64,000 nucleotides of DNA from an uncultured Actinobaculum sp. (GTDB lineage Bacteria; Actinomycetota; Actinomycetes; Actinomycetales; Actinomycetaceae): positions 1-64,000 of the forward strand of contig CALIHR010000047.1 of assembly GCA_938020505.1 (NCBI GenBank). Direction: 5' to 3'. This document shows positions 33,619-41,571 of the stretch, piece by piece (within the stretch, counting starts at the first letter, position 1; each line of letters starts with the position of its first letter). Both the position numbers and the translations under genes were made by a program. The notes under the pieces were generated by a model that saw only the letters and a program-made list of their open reading frames with translations, made no database searches and had not been told where the DNA came from.

Positions 33619-33953
33619 TCGTCGCCTCCCATCAATGCGGCTATTTCCTCAAAGACGGCGGAAAACTCCTCAGTCGACTTTTTGTCCGTCTCCGCCGTCG
33701 TCGAATCGACTGCCGCCAGCGCCTTGGAATAGTTGACCAGTCCTTCCGGGAAAGGTTTGGCCGCTTCAAACCACTTGCCGACTCCCTCCCCGAATGTCTC
33801 GATTGCCGAAAAGGCCAAAGGAGACACCTCTCCTTCGAGTTTCTCGCCAAATTGCTTCAGCAAGTCAGCGAAGTCATTTGCGGACTCATTGACCGAGCGT
33901 GCGGCTTCCGTCTGGGCTCCGAGTGTCAAAGCAAATTGTGTTCCCACAAGCAA
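33615..33953 (-). CDS. WXG100-like small helical protein, first gene of the module
   Basis: About 112 residues, helical, with Phe/Lys/Glu-rich amphipathic segments (NDFADLLKQFGEKLEGEVS, then VGKWFEAAKPFPEGL). The TTG at 33953 lies well placed behind AAGGA; a GTG two codons later is equally possible. No ATG occurs early in the frame. The length and position ahead of two other WXG-like genes make a T7SS partner likely, but sequence similarity alone is weak. Confidence 0.6.
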   Translation of the reverse strand: MLVGTQFALTLGAQTEAARSVNESANDFADLLKQFGEKLEGEVSPLAFSAIETFGEGVGKWFEAAKPFPEGLVNYSKALAAVDSTTAETDKKSTEEFSAVFEEIAALMGGDE

Positions 33954-34158
33954 TCACCTTCCTTTTACATGTTTTTAGGTGGCCTGACACAAATAATTCA
34001 ATTTATATATCCAGCCTTTCAAACACTTAGTTAAAGATCAAGGAATCTATATCGTTCGGGGAGAAGTATCCTTTAATTATTCTGTAAATAATTCAAGCAG
34101 AAAAGCCGTCGCCCCTTGACCGGCCGGGCTGATCGACCCGGCTGCTTAGCCCGACCAG
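33954..34158 (-). promoter_or_regulatory. AT-rich upstream region of the T7SS effector module
   Basis: This 205-bp stretch is far richer in A and T than its neighbours, with TTTATATATCC near 34001-34011 that gives TATATA or TATAAA on the minus strand as -10 candidates. A short inverted repeat GCCGGG/CCCGGC (34123-34128, 34137-34142) sits at its other end, 17 bp past the stop of the osmoprotectant operon, and may terminate that operon. An AT-rich junction is often a sign of horizontal entry; this is inference. Confidence 0.45.
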
Positions 34159-35271
34159 TCAGCCCAACCCCTTGCCCTTGAGCCAATCCTTGGCGATCTT
34201 CGAAGCGGGCTGGCCGGATTTGACTGAACGGGCGCCCATCGCGCGCAGGTCTTCGGATGTCAGCTTGGCGGAGACGCGGTCGAGGATTTTGGCGGCGCGA
34301 ACCGGAAGCTTCGAGGAGACGAGGGGGACGACGTGCGAGGAGAGGAAGAGGTTCTTCGGATCCTGGAGCACCACGAACTCCCCCGTGGAGAGCTCCGGGT
34401 TTCCGGAGTACAGATCGACGACCTGTGCGCGCCCTTCGCGCAGCGATTTGATCGTCAAAGGGCCGCCCGAGTCCTCGATGGGCGTGAAAGAGACGTCCAC
34501 ACCGTATGCCGATTTCAGGCCTTTCGGGCCGTACGGGCGCGATTCGAGCTCCGAATTTCCGCCGAGCACCAGCCGCCCCTTGACCTTGGCGAGGTCGCCT
34601 ATGGTGCGAATCCCGTTCTCCGAGGCGAACTTCGCGGTGACGACATAGGAGTCCTGGTCCGCGGCCGGCGCCTGATTGAGCACGGTGAGCTCGCGCGGAA
34701 GCTTCTTCTCCAGTGCGCGGTACACGGGCTCGGGGGCCGTCACGCTCGCCTTGGAGTCGATGTACTGAAGCAGATTGCCCGTGTATTCAGGGAAGACGTC
34801 GATTGAGCCGGAGCGGACCTCGGGCATGTAGACCTCGCGCTGGCCGATTTTCATCTGCCGCTCGATTTTGTAGCCCTTCGCCTCGAGCGCCTGCGCGTAT
34901 ATCTCCGCAATGATTTCGTTGGAGTAGTAATCCTGCGAGCCGACGACGATCGTTTCGCCGGCCCGGTCCTTCCCGTCGGATCTGCGCAGGGGATCGGCGT
35001 TGGAGCAGCCGACGGCGAGGGCGACGGCGCCGAGTGTCGCGACGGCCTTGGCGAAGCGCGGCGCCCTCGCGGGCGCGGTGCACGGCGCGACGCGCGATCC
35101 GGCGCCCGTCCGACGTGCGGGCGCGGCTTGGGCCCCTTCGGCGGGCGCGGCTTTGGCCTCAGGCACTGGCGCGGCTTGCACGGCGCCCGCGAAGCGGCTT
35201 TCTTCCGGGCGGAGGCCCCTCAGGCCGCCCTTCGCGGCGACCTTTCGGAGAATGCGTGCGATGAAAGACAA
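34159..35271 (-). CDS. osmoprotectant ABC substrate-binding lipoprotein, OpuCC/ProX-like
   Basis: I start at the TTG at 35271, 2 bp past the permease stop and behind GAAGGAG. The 370-residue product has an unusually long basic, Ala/Pro-rich N terminus of about 65 residues before the signal helix and lipobox (VALAVGCSN). The mature part is OpuAC-like: IVVGSQDYYSNEIIAEIYAQALEAKGY, SGSIDVFPEYTGNLLQYI and QVVDLYSGNPEL. Family members bind betaine, choline or carnitine. A later start would remove the odd leader, but I see no good ribosome site there. Confidence 0.82.
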   Translation of the reverse strand: MSFIARILRKVAAKGGLRGLRPEESRFAGAVQAAPVPEAKAAPAEGAQAAPARRTGAGSRVAPCTAPARAPRFAKAVATLGAVALAVGCSNADPLRRSDGKDRAGETIVVGSQDYYSNEIIAEIYAQALEAKGYKIERQMKIGQREVYMPEVRSGSIDVFPEYTGNLLQYIDSKASVTAPEPVYRALEKKLPRELTVLNQAPAADQDSYVVTAKFASENGIRTIGDLAKVKGRLVLGGNSELESRPYGPKGLKSAYGVDVSFTPIEDSGGPLTIKSLREGRAQVVDLYSGNPELSTGEFVVLQDPKNLFLSSHVVPLVSSKLPVRAAKILDRVSAKLTSEDLRAMGARSVKSGQPASKIAKDWLKGKGLG

Positions 35272-35273
35272 TG

Positions 35274-35954
35274 TCACTCCTTCGAGGCGGCGTGGGCGGG
35301 CGCGGCGCGGCGCGCGGTTGCCCGCTGCAAAGCGGACAGGAGCAATTCGCACACGATCGCGAGGGCGATGACTGCGAGCGATCCGCCGAGCATCAACGGG
35401 TAATTGTGGGACCGCAGTCCCGCAAAGAGGAAGCGGCCGAGGCCCCAGTCAGCGACGTATGCGGCGAGGGTCGCCGTGGACACCACCTGGAGCACAGTCG
35501 CACGCAGTCCGCCCACGATGACGGGCAGAGCCAGCGGCAGCTCCACGCGGAAGACCACTTGGGCGGGGCTCATCCCGATCGCCGTCGCGGCTGCGGGCAC
35601 GGAAGGGTCGATGGCTTGGATCCCCGAATAGGCGCCCGCCAGAAGCGAGGGAATCGCCAGGATGACGAGCGCGATGATCGGCGCGTCAAGCCCGATCCCT
35701 AAAATCAGGCCGAAGATCGTCAACAGGCCGAGGGTCGGAATCGACCGCGCGGAGCCGACGACGGCGCCGACGACGCCCGCACCCCGCCTCGTGTGGCCGA
35801 CGACGATCCCGATCGGCAGGGCGATCGCGGCGGCGATCCCGACGACGCCGAGAGTGAGGATCACGTGCTCGAGGAGCCTCGCGCCGATGCCGGACGGGCC
35901 CCGCCAGTTGGCAGAGTCGGCAAGCCATCTGAGGGCCGAAAGGAAATAGTTCAC
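35274..35954 (-). CDS. osmoprotectant ABC permease
   Basis: The 226-residue permease starts at the GTG at 35954, which overlaps the previous stop as GTGA and has GGGGGAG upstream. LLEHVILTLGVVGIAAAIALPIGIVVG, SARSIPTLGLLTIFG and the EAA-like AIGMSPAQVVFRVELPLALPVIVGG are typical of OpuCB/OpuCD. Short binding-protein-dependent permeases of this kind form the channel with a second similar subunit, here the preceding gene. Confidence 0.88.
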   Translation of the reverse strand: MNYFLSALRWLADSANWRGPSGIGARLLEHVILTLGVVGIAAAIALPIGIVVGHTRRGAGVVGAVVGSARSIPTLGLLTIFGLILGIGLDAPIIALVILAIPSLLAGAYSGIQAIDPSVPAAATAIGMSPAQVVFRVELPLALPVIVGGLRATVLQVVSTATLAAYVADWGLGRFLFAGLRSHNYPLMLGGSLAVIALAIVCELLLSALQRATARRAAPAHAASKE

Positions 35955-36616
35955 GCCTGCTCCCCCTTTGCGCCGGCGGCCTTGCCGACCCTCGTCCACG
36001 GCGTGAGAAGACTGCCGAGCAGGACGACGAGTCCGTCGACCGCGAGCGCCAGAGCGACCGTCGCGACGACCCCCGTCACGACCTCGGACGTTATCCCCCG
36101 CTGAAAACCGTCGGTCAGGAGCGTGCCGACGCTGGGGATTCCCACGAGCGCCCCAATCGTCACAAGCCCCACCGTGGAGACGGCGACAACCCTGATTCCC
36201 GAGACGAGCACGGGCAGCGCGAGCGGAAGCTCGACCGTCCACAGGAGCGTCCTGCGCGAATGCCCCACCGCGGTTGCGCCGTCGATCACGGTCTGGTCCA
36301 CCGAGGAGAAGGCGTCGCTGGCCGTCCTCACAAGAAGGGCCATGCCGTACAGGCCGAGGGCCGCGATGATGGTCAGCGGCGAACGCAGGGGCGTTCCGAT
36401 GACGAGCGGCACGGCCACAAGCAGCGGCAGCGAGGGGATCGCATACGTCAGCGTGGCGCCGGAGAGGATGACGCCGCCGACCTTGGGGAAGCGATGCGCG
36501 AAGCGGCCGATCGGAACAGACACTAAAACGGCCAGGGCCGTCGCCGGAAGCGCGATGAACAGGTGCGCCCGCAGAAGCTCGCCGACCCACCGCCAGTTCT
36601 CGCCCAGCCAGCTCAC
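35951..36616 (-). CDS. osmoprotectant ABC permease
   Basis: The 221-residue protein starts at the GTG at 36616 (GTGA overlap with the ATPase stop; GGAAGG upstream). LRAHLFIALPATALAVLVSVPIG, TYAIPSLPLLVAVPLVIG and AVGHSRRTLLWTVELPLALPVLVSG mark the same family as the next gene. A longer in-frame start inside the ATPase gene is less likely. Confidence 0.88.
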   Translation of the reverse strand: MSWLGENWRWVGELLRAHLFIALPATALAVLVSVPIGRFAHRFPKVGGVILSGATLTYAIPSLPLLVAVPLVIGTPLRSPLTIIAALGLYGMALLVRTASDAFSSVDQTVIDGATAVGHSRRTLLWTVELPLALPVLVSGIRVVAVSTVGLVTIGALVGIPSVGTLLTDGFQRGITSEVVTGVVATVALALAVDGLVVLLGSLLTPWTRVGKAAGAKGEQA

Positions 36617-37614
36617 ACCGGGCCGCCTTCCGTCGAATCGCCGGATTTGCCTCCGAGCCTCCACCGGGCCTTCGCCTTGCGCAAAGAGCTCCGAGCGGCG
36701 TCCAGGGCATGCGGCAGGCGGGGCTGCGGCTTGCGGGGCTGCGCCGACTGTTCGCGGGCGCCGTCGTCCCCCGCGCCTTTCACGCCGCCGGCAAACTCCT
36801 CAAGCCCTTCAAGGATTCCCACCTGGCGCCCGTCTTCGCCGACGACGACGTTGCGCCCGGCGACTTGGCGCACGCGCAGCGTTTGGTTGGACCTCGCCCC
36901 GCCGACGAAGGTGCGCACGAAGTCGTTTGCCGGAGCGGCCAGAATCTCTTCGGGCGTGCCGCTTTGCGCGATCTTGCCGCCTTCGCCGAGCACCACGACT
37001 TCGTCGCACAGGCGGAACGCCTCTTCCACGTCGTGCGTCACGAAGACGACCGTTTTGCCGATCTCCCCTTGCAGACGCACGAGCTCGTCTTGAAGCTCAC
37101 GGCGAACGATGGGGTCGACGGCGCCGAAGGGCTCGTCCATGAGCAGGATCTCGGGCTCGGCGGCCAGAGCCCGCGCCACGCCCACACGCTGGCGTTGGCC
37201 CCCGGAAAGCTGAGCTGGGTATCGGGCGCCGAGCTCCGGGTCGAGCCCCACCCGTTCGAGAAGCTCCAGCGCCGCGGACCTGGCCTCACGCCTCGGCGTG
37301 CCGTTGAGGATCGGCACGGTGGCGACGTTGTCCGCGACGGTGCGATGCGGCAGGAGCCCGCCGTCTTGAAGCACGTATCCGATGGATCTGCGGAGTTTGA
37401 CGGGATCGGCTTCGCGCACGTCGACGCCGTCGATGAGCACCCTTCCCGACGTCGGGTCGACCATGCGGTTGACCATGCGAAGCAGCGTCGTCTTGCCTGA
37501 GCCGGACGATCCGACGAGCACGACGGTTCGATGTTTCGGCACCGTGTACGTGAAGCTCTCCACGGCAACCGCGCCGCCGGGATACGTCTTTCCGACGGAC
37601 TCGAATTCGATCAC
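36613..37614 (-). CDS. osmoprotectant ABC ATP-binding protein, OpuCA-like
   Basis: The 333-residue ATPase carries GSSGSGKTT (Walker A), IGYVLQDGGLLPH (Q loop), LSGGQRQRVGVARAL and LLMDEPFGAVDP. The sequence after about residue 240 is a short, basic, low-complexity tail; the paired CBS domains that sense ionic strength in OpuA and some OpuCA proteins are not seen. It is the first gene of a four-gene operon with three GTGA-type or near overlaps. Confidence 0.88.
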   Translation of the reverse strand: MIEFESVGKTYPGGAVAVESFTYTVPKHRTVVLVGSSGSGKTTLLRMVNRMVDPTSGRVLIDGVDVREADPVKLRRSIGYVLQDGGLLPHRTVADNVATVPILNGTPRREARSAALELLERVGLDPELGARYPAQLSGGQRQRVGVARALAAEPEILLMDEPFGAVDPIVRRELQDELVRLQGEIGKTVVFVTHDVEEAFRLCDEVVVLGEGGKIAQSGTPEEILAAPANDFVRTFVGGARSNQTLRVRQVAGRNVVVGEDGRQVGILEGLEEFAGGVKGAGDDGAREQSAQPRKPQPRLPHALDAARSSLRKAKARWRLGGKSGDSTEGGPV

Positions 37615-37966
37615 GCGTTCACTCTATCGGCGTTGGAGCGGCCTGCAAAAGAGGCTGCCCTGGCCTGTCGGTGAAATCGGCGATTTTTCAGAAGCTGGGT
37701 TTTCATGAGCCAAGTTTTCAAGAGCAGTCAAGGCCGGGTTTTCATGAGCCGGGTTTTCACGAACTGCTGAGGCGGCCCATTGGGCAAGCTTCCCAACACC
37801 CGCCGCCACTTGACATGTCCATCAATCCCGACCATCGCTGCCCGGCCCTCTCAACGGCGGGGTGCCTGCAACCGCATAGATAAGCGCTCGGGGAAGCGGG
37901 CTCGGCAGGTCCAGAGAGTTGACGAGCCCAGATCGCTTTAAGACGGTTGAATCCAGACCGCGACGG
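37615..37966. other. spacer between osmoprotectant operon and nrdE, with a direct repeat
   Basis: The 352 bp hold the upstream region of the osmoprotectant operon and the 3' side of nrdE. The 27-bp segment 37694-37720 recurs at 37733-37759 (25 of 27), and both copies contain two GGTTTTCA-like elements, so the motif occurs four times in 66 bp. Their place 80-145 bp ahead of the ATPase start makes an operator role possible. I see no gene. Confidence 0.6.
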
Positions 37967-40120
37967 TCACAGCATGCACGAGACGCAGCCGGCGACCTCC
38001 GTGCCCTCGAGCGCCTGCTGGCGGATTCGCATGTAGTAGAGCGTCTTGACGCCCTTGCGCCAGGCGTAGATGTAGTTGCGGTTGACGTCGCGCGTGGTCA
38101 CGGTGTCCGGGTAGAACAGCGTGAGCGAGAGCCCCTGATCCACGTGCTGGGTCGCTGCGGCATAGGTGTCGATGATCTTTTCGGGGCCGATCTCGTAGGC
38201 GTCCTGGTAGTACTCCAGGTTGTCGTTCGTCATGTAGGGCGCCGGATAGTAGACTCTCCCGATCTTTCCTTCCTTGCGGATCTCGATCTTGGAGACGATG
38301 GGATGGATCGACGACGTCGAATGGTTGATGTACGAGATCGACCCCGTCGGCGGAACCGCCTGAAGGTTCTGGTTGTACATGCCGTATTGCCGCACGTCCT
38401 CGCGCAGCGCCGCCCAGTCCTCGCGGGTCGGGATGTGGACGTTTGCGAACAGCTCGCGCACCTTCGGCGTCGTCGCCTCCCACGCGCCCTCGACGTACTT
38501 GTCAAAGAACTCGCCCGTGGCGTACGTCGAATCCTCGAATCCGGCGAAGCGCTCTCCGCGCTCGCGCGCAATCTCCATCGAGGCGCGGATCGCGTGGAAC
38601 AGCACCGTGTAGAAGTACATGTTCGTGAAATCGAGGCCTTCCTCGGAGCCGTAGAAGACTCGCTCGCGGCCGAGGTAGCCGTGCAGATTCATCTGGCCGA
38701 GGCCGATGGAGTGGCTCATGGCGTTCCCGCGCTCAATTGAAGGAACCGAACGGATGTCCGTCATGTCCGAAACGGCGGTGAGGGCGCGCACGGCGGTCTC
38801 GACTGTCTTGCCGAGGTCGGGCGAGTCCATGGCCTTGGCGATGTTCATCGACCCCAGGTTGCACGAGATGTCCTTGCCCACGTGCGCGTACGAAAGGTCC
38901 GGGTTGTACTCGGAGGCCTCGGAAACCTGGAGGATCTCCGAGCACAGGTTCGACATCGTGACCTTGCCTTTGATCGGGTTCGCCGCGTTCACGGTGTCCT
39001 CGAAGACGATGTACGGGTACCCGGATTCGAACTGGATCTCCGAAAGGGTCTGGAAGAACGCGCGGGCGTTGATCTTCGATTTGCGGATGCGCTTGTCGTC
39101 GACCATCTCGCGGTACTTCTCGCTCACGGAGATCTCCGTGAAGGGCACGCCGTAGACGCGTTCGACGTCGTAGGGGCTGAAGAGGTACATGTCCTCGTTG
39201 TTCTTCGCCAGCTCGAATGTGACATCCGGGATGACGACGCCGAGGGAGAGGGTCTTGATGCGGATCTTCTCATCCGCGTTCTCGCGCTTGGTGTCGAGGA
39301 AGCGCAGGATGTCCGGGTGGTGGGCGTGGAGGTAGACGGCTCCGGCGCCCTGGCGCGCGCCCAGTTGGTTGGCGTAGGAGAAGGAGTCCTCGAGGAGCTT
39401 CATGACGGGGTTGACGCCCGAGGACTGGTTCTGGATTCTCTTGATCGGGGCGCCGAGCTCGCGCAGGTTCGACAGGTTGAGGGCGACGCCCCCGCCGCGC
39501 TTGGACAGCTGGAGCGCGGAGTTGATGCCGCGGGCGATCGACTCCATGTTGTCCTCGATGCGCAGGAGGAAGCAGGAGACGAGCTCGCCGCGGGCGGCCT
39601 TGCCCGCATTGAGGAATGTGGGGGTCGCGGGCTGGAAGCGCCCCGAGATGATCTCTTCCATGAGGTCGACGGCGAGCTCTTGGTCGCCGCGGGCGAGCGT
39701 GAGGGCGACCATGCACACGCGGTCCTCATAGCGCTCGAGGTAGCGGGTGCCGTCGAAGGTTTTGAGCGTGTAGGACGTGTAGTACTTGAAGGCGCCCAGG
39801 AAGGTCGGAAAGCGGAACTTCTTCGCATAGGCCGCCTTGTAGAGCGACTTGACGAAGTCGAAGGGGTACTGGTCGAGCACCTCTTTCTCGTAATATCCCT
39901 CCTCGACGAGGTACTCCATCTTCTCTTCGAGGTCGTGGAAGTAGACGGTGTTCTTGTTGACGTGCTGGAGGAAGTACTGGCGTGCCGCGGCCCTGTCGGC
40001 GTCGAACTGGATGAGGCCGTCGGCGTCGTAGAGGTTGAGCTTGGCGTTCAGGGCGTGGTAATCGAGGCTCGGGTCCTCGTAGCTCTCCTCGCCCGTGTCC
40101 GTCAACGTGCCTGCTGCCAA
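37967..40120 (-). CDS. nrdE: class Ib ribonucleotide reductase alpha subunit
   Basis: NrdE reduces ribonucleoside diphosphates with NrdF as radical source and NrdH as reductant. DYHALNAKLNLYDADGLIQFD, SNLRELGAPI, CSEI, SCNLGSMNIAKAM, NQNLQAVPPTGSISYINHSTSSIHP and the redox tail CVSCML are present. About 717 residues from the TTG at 40120, which has GGAG at good spacing; the TTG at 40105, in a TTGA overlap with the nrdI stop, would give 712. No ATG is near. Last gene of the nrdH-nrdI-nrdE operon. Confidence 0.96.
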   Translation of the reverse strand: MAAGTLTDTGEESYEDPSLDYHALNAKLNLYDADGLIQFDADRAAARQYFLQHVNKNTVYFHDLEEKMEYLVEEGYYEKEVLDQYPFDFVKSLYKAAYAKKFRFPTFLGAFKYYTSYTLKTFDGTRYLERYEDRVCMVALTLARGDQELAVDLMEEIISGRFQPATPTFLNAGKAARGELVSCFLLRIEDNMESIARGINSALQLSKRGGGVALNLSNLRELGAPIKRIQNQSSGVNPVMKLLEDSFSYANQLGARQGAGAVYLHAHHPDILRFLDTKRENADEKIRIKTLSLGVVIPDVTFELAKNNEDMYLFSPYDVERVYGVPFTEISVSEKYREMVDDKRIRKSKINARAFFQTLSEIQFESGYPYIVFEDTVNAANPIKGKVTMSNLCSEILQVSEASEYNPDLSYAHVGKDISCNLGSMNIAKAMDSPDLGKTVETAVRALTAVSDMTDIRSVPSIERGNAMSHSIGLGQMNLHGYLGRERVFYGSEEGLDFTNMYFYTVLFHAIRASMEIARERGERFAGFEDSTYATGEFFDKYVEGAWEATTPKVRELFANVHIPTREDWAALREDVRQYGMYNQNLQAVPPTGSISYINHSTSSIHPIVSKIEIRKEGKIGRVYYPAPYMTNDNLEYYQDAYEIGPEKIIDTYAAATQHVDQGLSLTLFYPDTVTTRDVNRNYIYAWRKGVKTLYYMRIRQQALEGTEVAGCVSCML

Positions 40121-40506
40121 AACTTCTCCAAACCTTCGCGAACCCGGGCCACGTCCAAGGGGGTCCCGAGCAATTCGAATCTGTACATGTGCGGCACGTG
40201 GCATTTGGCGGCGATGATGTCGCCGGCCAAGCCGTAGGCCGCGCCGAAATTCATGTTTCCCCCCGAGATCACGCCGCGGATGAGGGAGCGGTTGTGTTCG
40301 TCGTTGAGGAACTTGATGACCTGCTTGGGGACGGCGCCTTTGGCGTTGCCCCCTCCGTATGTGGGAACGACGAGGACGTATTCCTCGTCCACGCGGAGCG
40401 GGCCTTCCTTCGGCCGCAGCGGAATGCGGCACGCGGGCATGCCTAGCTTCTTGACGAATCTTTCGGTGTTGTTCGTCGCCGATGAGAAGTAGACGAGCTT
40501 TGCCAT
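40102..40506 (-). CDS. nrdI: NrdI flavodoxin-like protein
   Basis: The 134-residue NrdI has the flavodoxin-like opening LVYFSSATNNTERFVKKL and VPTYGGG, then VISGGNMNFGAAYGLAG. NrdI supplies oxidant for assembling the dimanganese-tyrosyl radical in NrdF. It overlaps nrdE and lies 76 bp after nrdH. Confidence 0.96.
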   Translation of the reverse strand: MAKLVYFSSATNNTERFVKKLGMPACRIPLRPKEGPLRVDEEYVLVVPTYGGGNAKGAVPKQVIKFLNDEHNRSLIRGVISGGNMNFGAAYGLAGDIIAAKCHVPHMYRFELLGTPLDVARVREGLEKFWQQAR

Positions 40507-40582
40507 CCGAGGCCTGCCGATCTGTGAAGGGCTCCGGGCGGGGCCGGGCGACGCCGCAGACGCCGCCCGGCCCCGTTCGCCG

Positions 40583-40837
40583 TCACGCTGTGACAGCCGC
40601 CGAATCTCGAGCGGCCGCCGTCAGCGCCTTGATCTTGTCAGGGCGGAAGCCCGACCAGTGCTCGCCTCCGGCGAAAACCACGGGCGCGGCTTGGTAGCCC
40701 ATCGCCTTGACCGTTTCAAGCGCCTCGGCATCCTGAGTCAGGTCCACCTCGCGGTAGGCGAGCCCGGCCTTCGCCAATGCCCGCTTCGTCGCGTTGCACT
40801 GAACGCACGAAGGCTTGGTGTAAACAGTGACGCTCAT
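40583..40837 (-). CDS. nrdH: glutaredoxin-like NrdH redoxin
   Basis: The 84-residue protein starts at the ATG at 40837 (GGAAGGAG upstream). VTVYTKPSCVQCNATKRAL holds the CVQC active site, and GYQAAPVVFAGGEHWSGFRPDKI is the conserved C-terminal half. NrdH reduces NrdE. The CVQC sequence and the WSGFRP signature distinguish it from glutaredoxins. First gene of the operon. Confidence 0.95.
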   Translation of the reverse strand: MSVTVYTKPSCVQCNATKRALAKAGLAYREVDLTQDAEALETVKAMGYQAAPVVFAGGEHWSGFRPDKIKALTAAARDSAAVTA

Positions 40838-40934
40838 AAGAGCCGCTCCTTCCGATCCCTTGGGCGGGTCGCCTCCGACCAACCCGGGGTACGCATCAAA
40901 TCCACGTCGCGCCGCCTGAGCGGCACACGCGAAG

Positions 40935-40982
40935 ACACTACACCTTGTGGTCGGCTTTCGGTTAGACCACAAGGGCTTGTGT
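40935..40982 (-). promoter_or_regulatory. pair of NrdR-box-like sites upstream of nrdH
   Basis: ACACTACACCTTGTGG (40935-40950) and CCACAAGGGCTTGTGT (40967-40982) both resemble the NrdR box acaCwAtATaTwGtgt. They are 16 bp apart, so their start points lie 32 bp apart, close to three helical turns, which is the usual layout of NrdR operators. They lie about 100-145 bp upstream of the nrdH start. NrdR would repress the operon when dATP or ATP levels are high; the regulator gene is not in the window. Confidence 0.75.
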
Positions 40983-41420
40983 CCGGGTGATAAGTGACAC
41001 CCTTGTCATTCGCCCTGTGGACTGCCTTCCTTTTCCGGTGGAGAAGCTGTGCATACAGATACGCCGCGTAGCCGACTTATCCCCTTCCTTTCCACACCAA
41101 CCGGGCGCTTCGGGCCGCCCGACGGGCGGCTGAAACGATTCTCCCCCGCGCCTCCGACACAAATTCGGCCCCGCAAGAGCCCCTTGGAGCCGCCTTGCGA
41201 AGGCCGACGCAAGCGCCTCCGTTGCGGACCTGAGACCGCCGTCGCCGACGCAAGCGCCTCCGTTGCGAACTCCGATGCCGCCAAGGCGCGCAGCGCCCAC
41301 GAAAGCCTTTTCGCCTTCGCCAAAGAAGACAGTCCGCCAAGACAAAACGGTCCGTCACGGCAAACGGTCCGCCCAGATGAAGCCGGGCGGCGGCTTTTCG
41401 CGGCGCTGGAAGGACGCGAG

Positions 41421-41494
41421 TTTTCCACATATGTGGACTCATTTCATCCACAGATGTGGAAAACCCAGGAGCATTATCCACAAGCTGTGGAAAA
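41421..41494. promoter_or_regulatory. cluster of five DnaA-box-like sites
   Basis: Within 74 bp there are TTTTCCACA (41421-41429), TCATCCACA (41444-41452, one mismatch), TGTGGAAAA (41455-41463), the perfect consensus TTATCCACA (41474-41482) and TGTGGAAAA (41486-41494). Two read on the minus strand and three on the plus. CTTTCCACA at 41088-41096 is a further weak site. The usual origin neighbours dnaA, dnaN and rpmH are absent. Confidence 0.7.
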
Positions 41495-41571
41495 GACTCT
41501 TCCGGCTCCTCGATGGGCAGCTTCTCCCGGGTCGGCGTGTCTCGCTCTGGCGTGTCGCGCCTAAAGCCCGA

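Noticed and set aside
35274..36710. A 478-residue permease fusion in the osmoprotectant operon
   Set aside because: The sequence before residue 250 is the out-of-frame shadow of the other permease; a GTG with GGGGGAG gives a normal-length permease.
41421..41494. Chromosomal replication origin
   Set aside because: The DnaA boxes are real, but dnaA, dnaN, rpmH and a clear AT-rich unwinding region are missing and genes on both sides read in the same direction.
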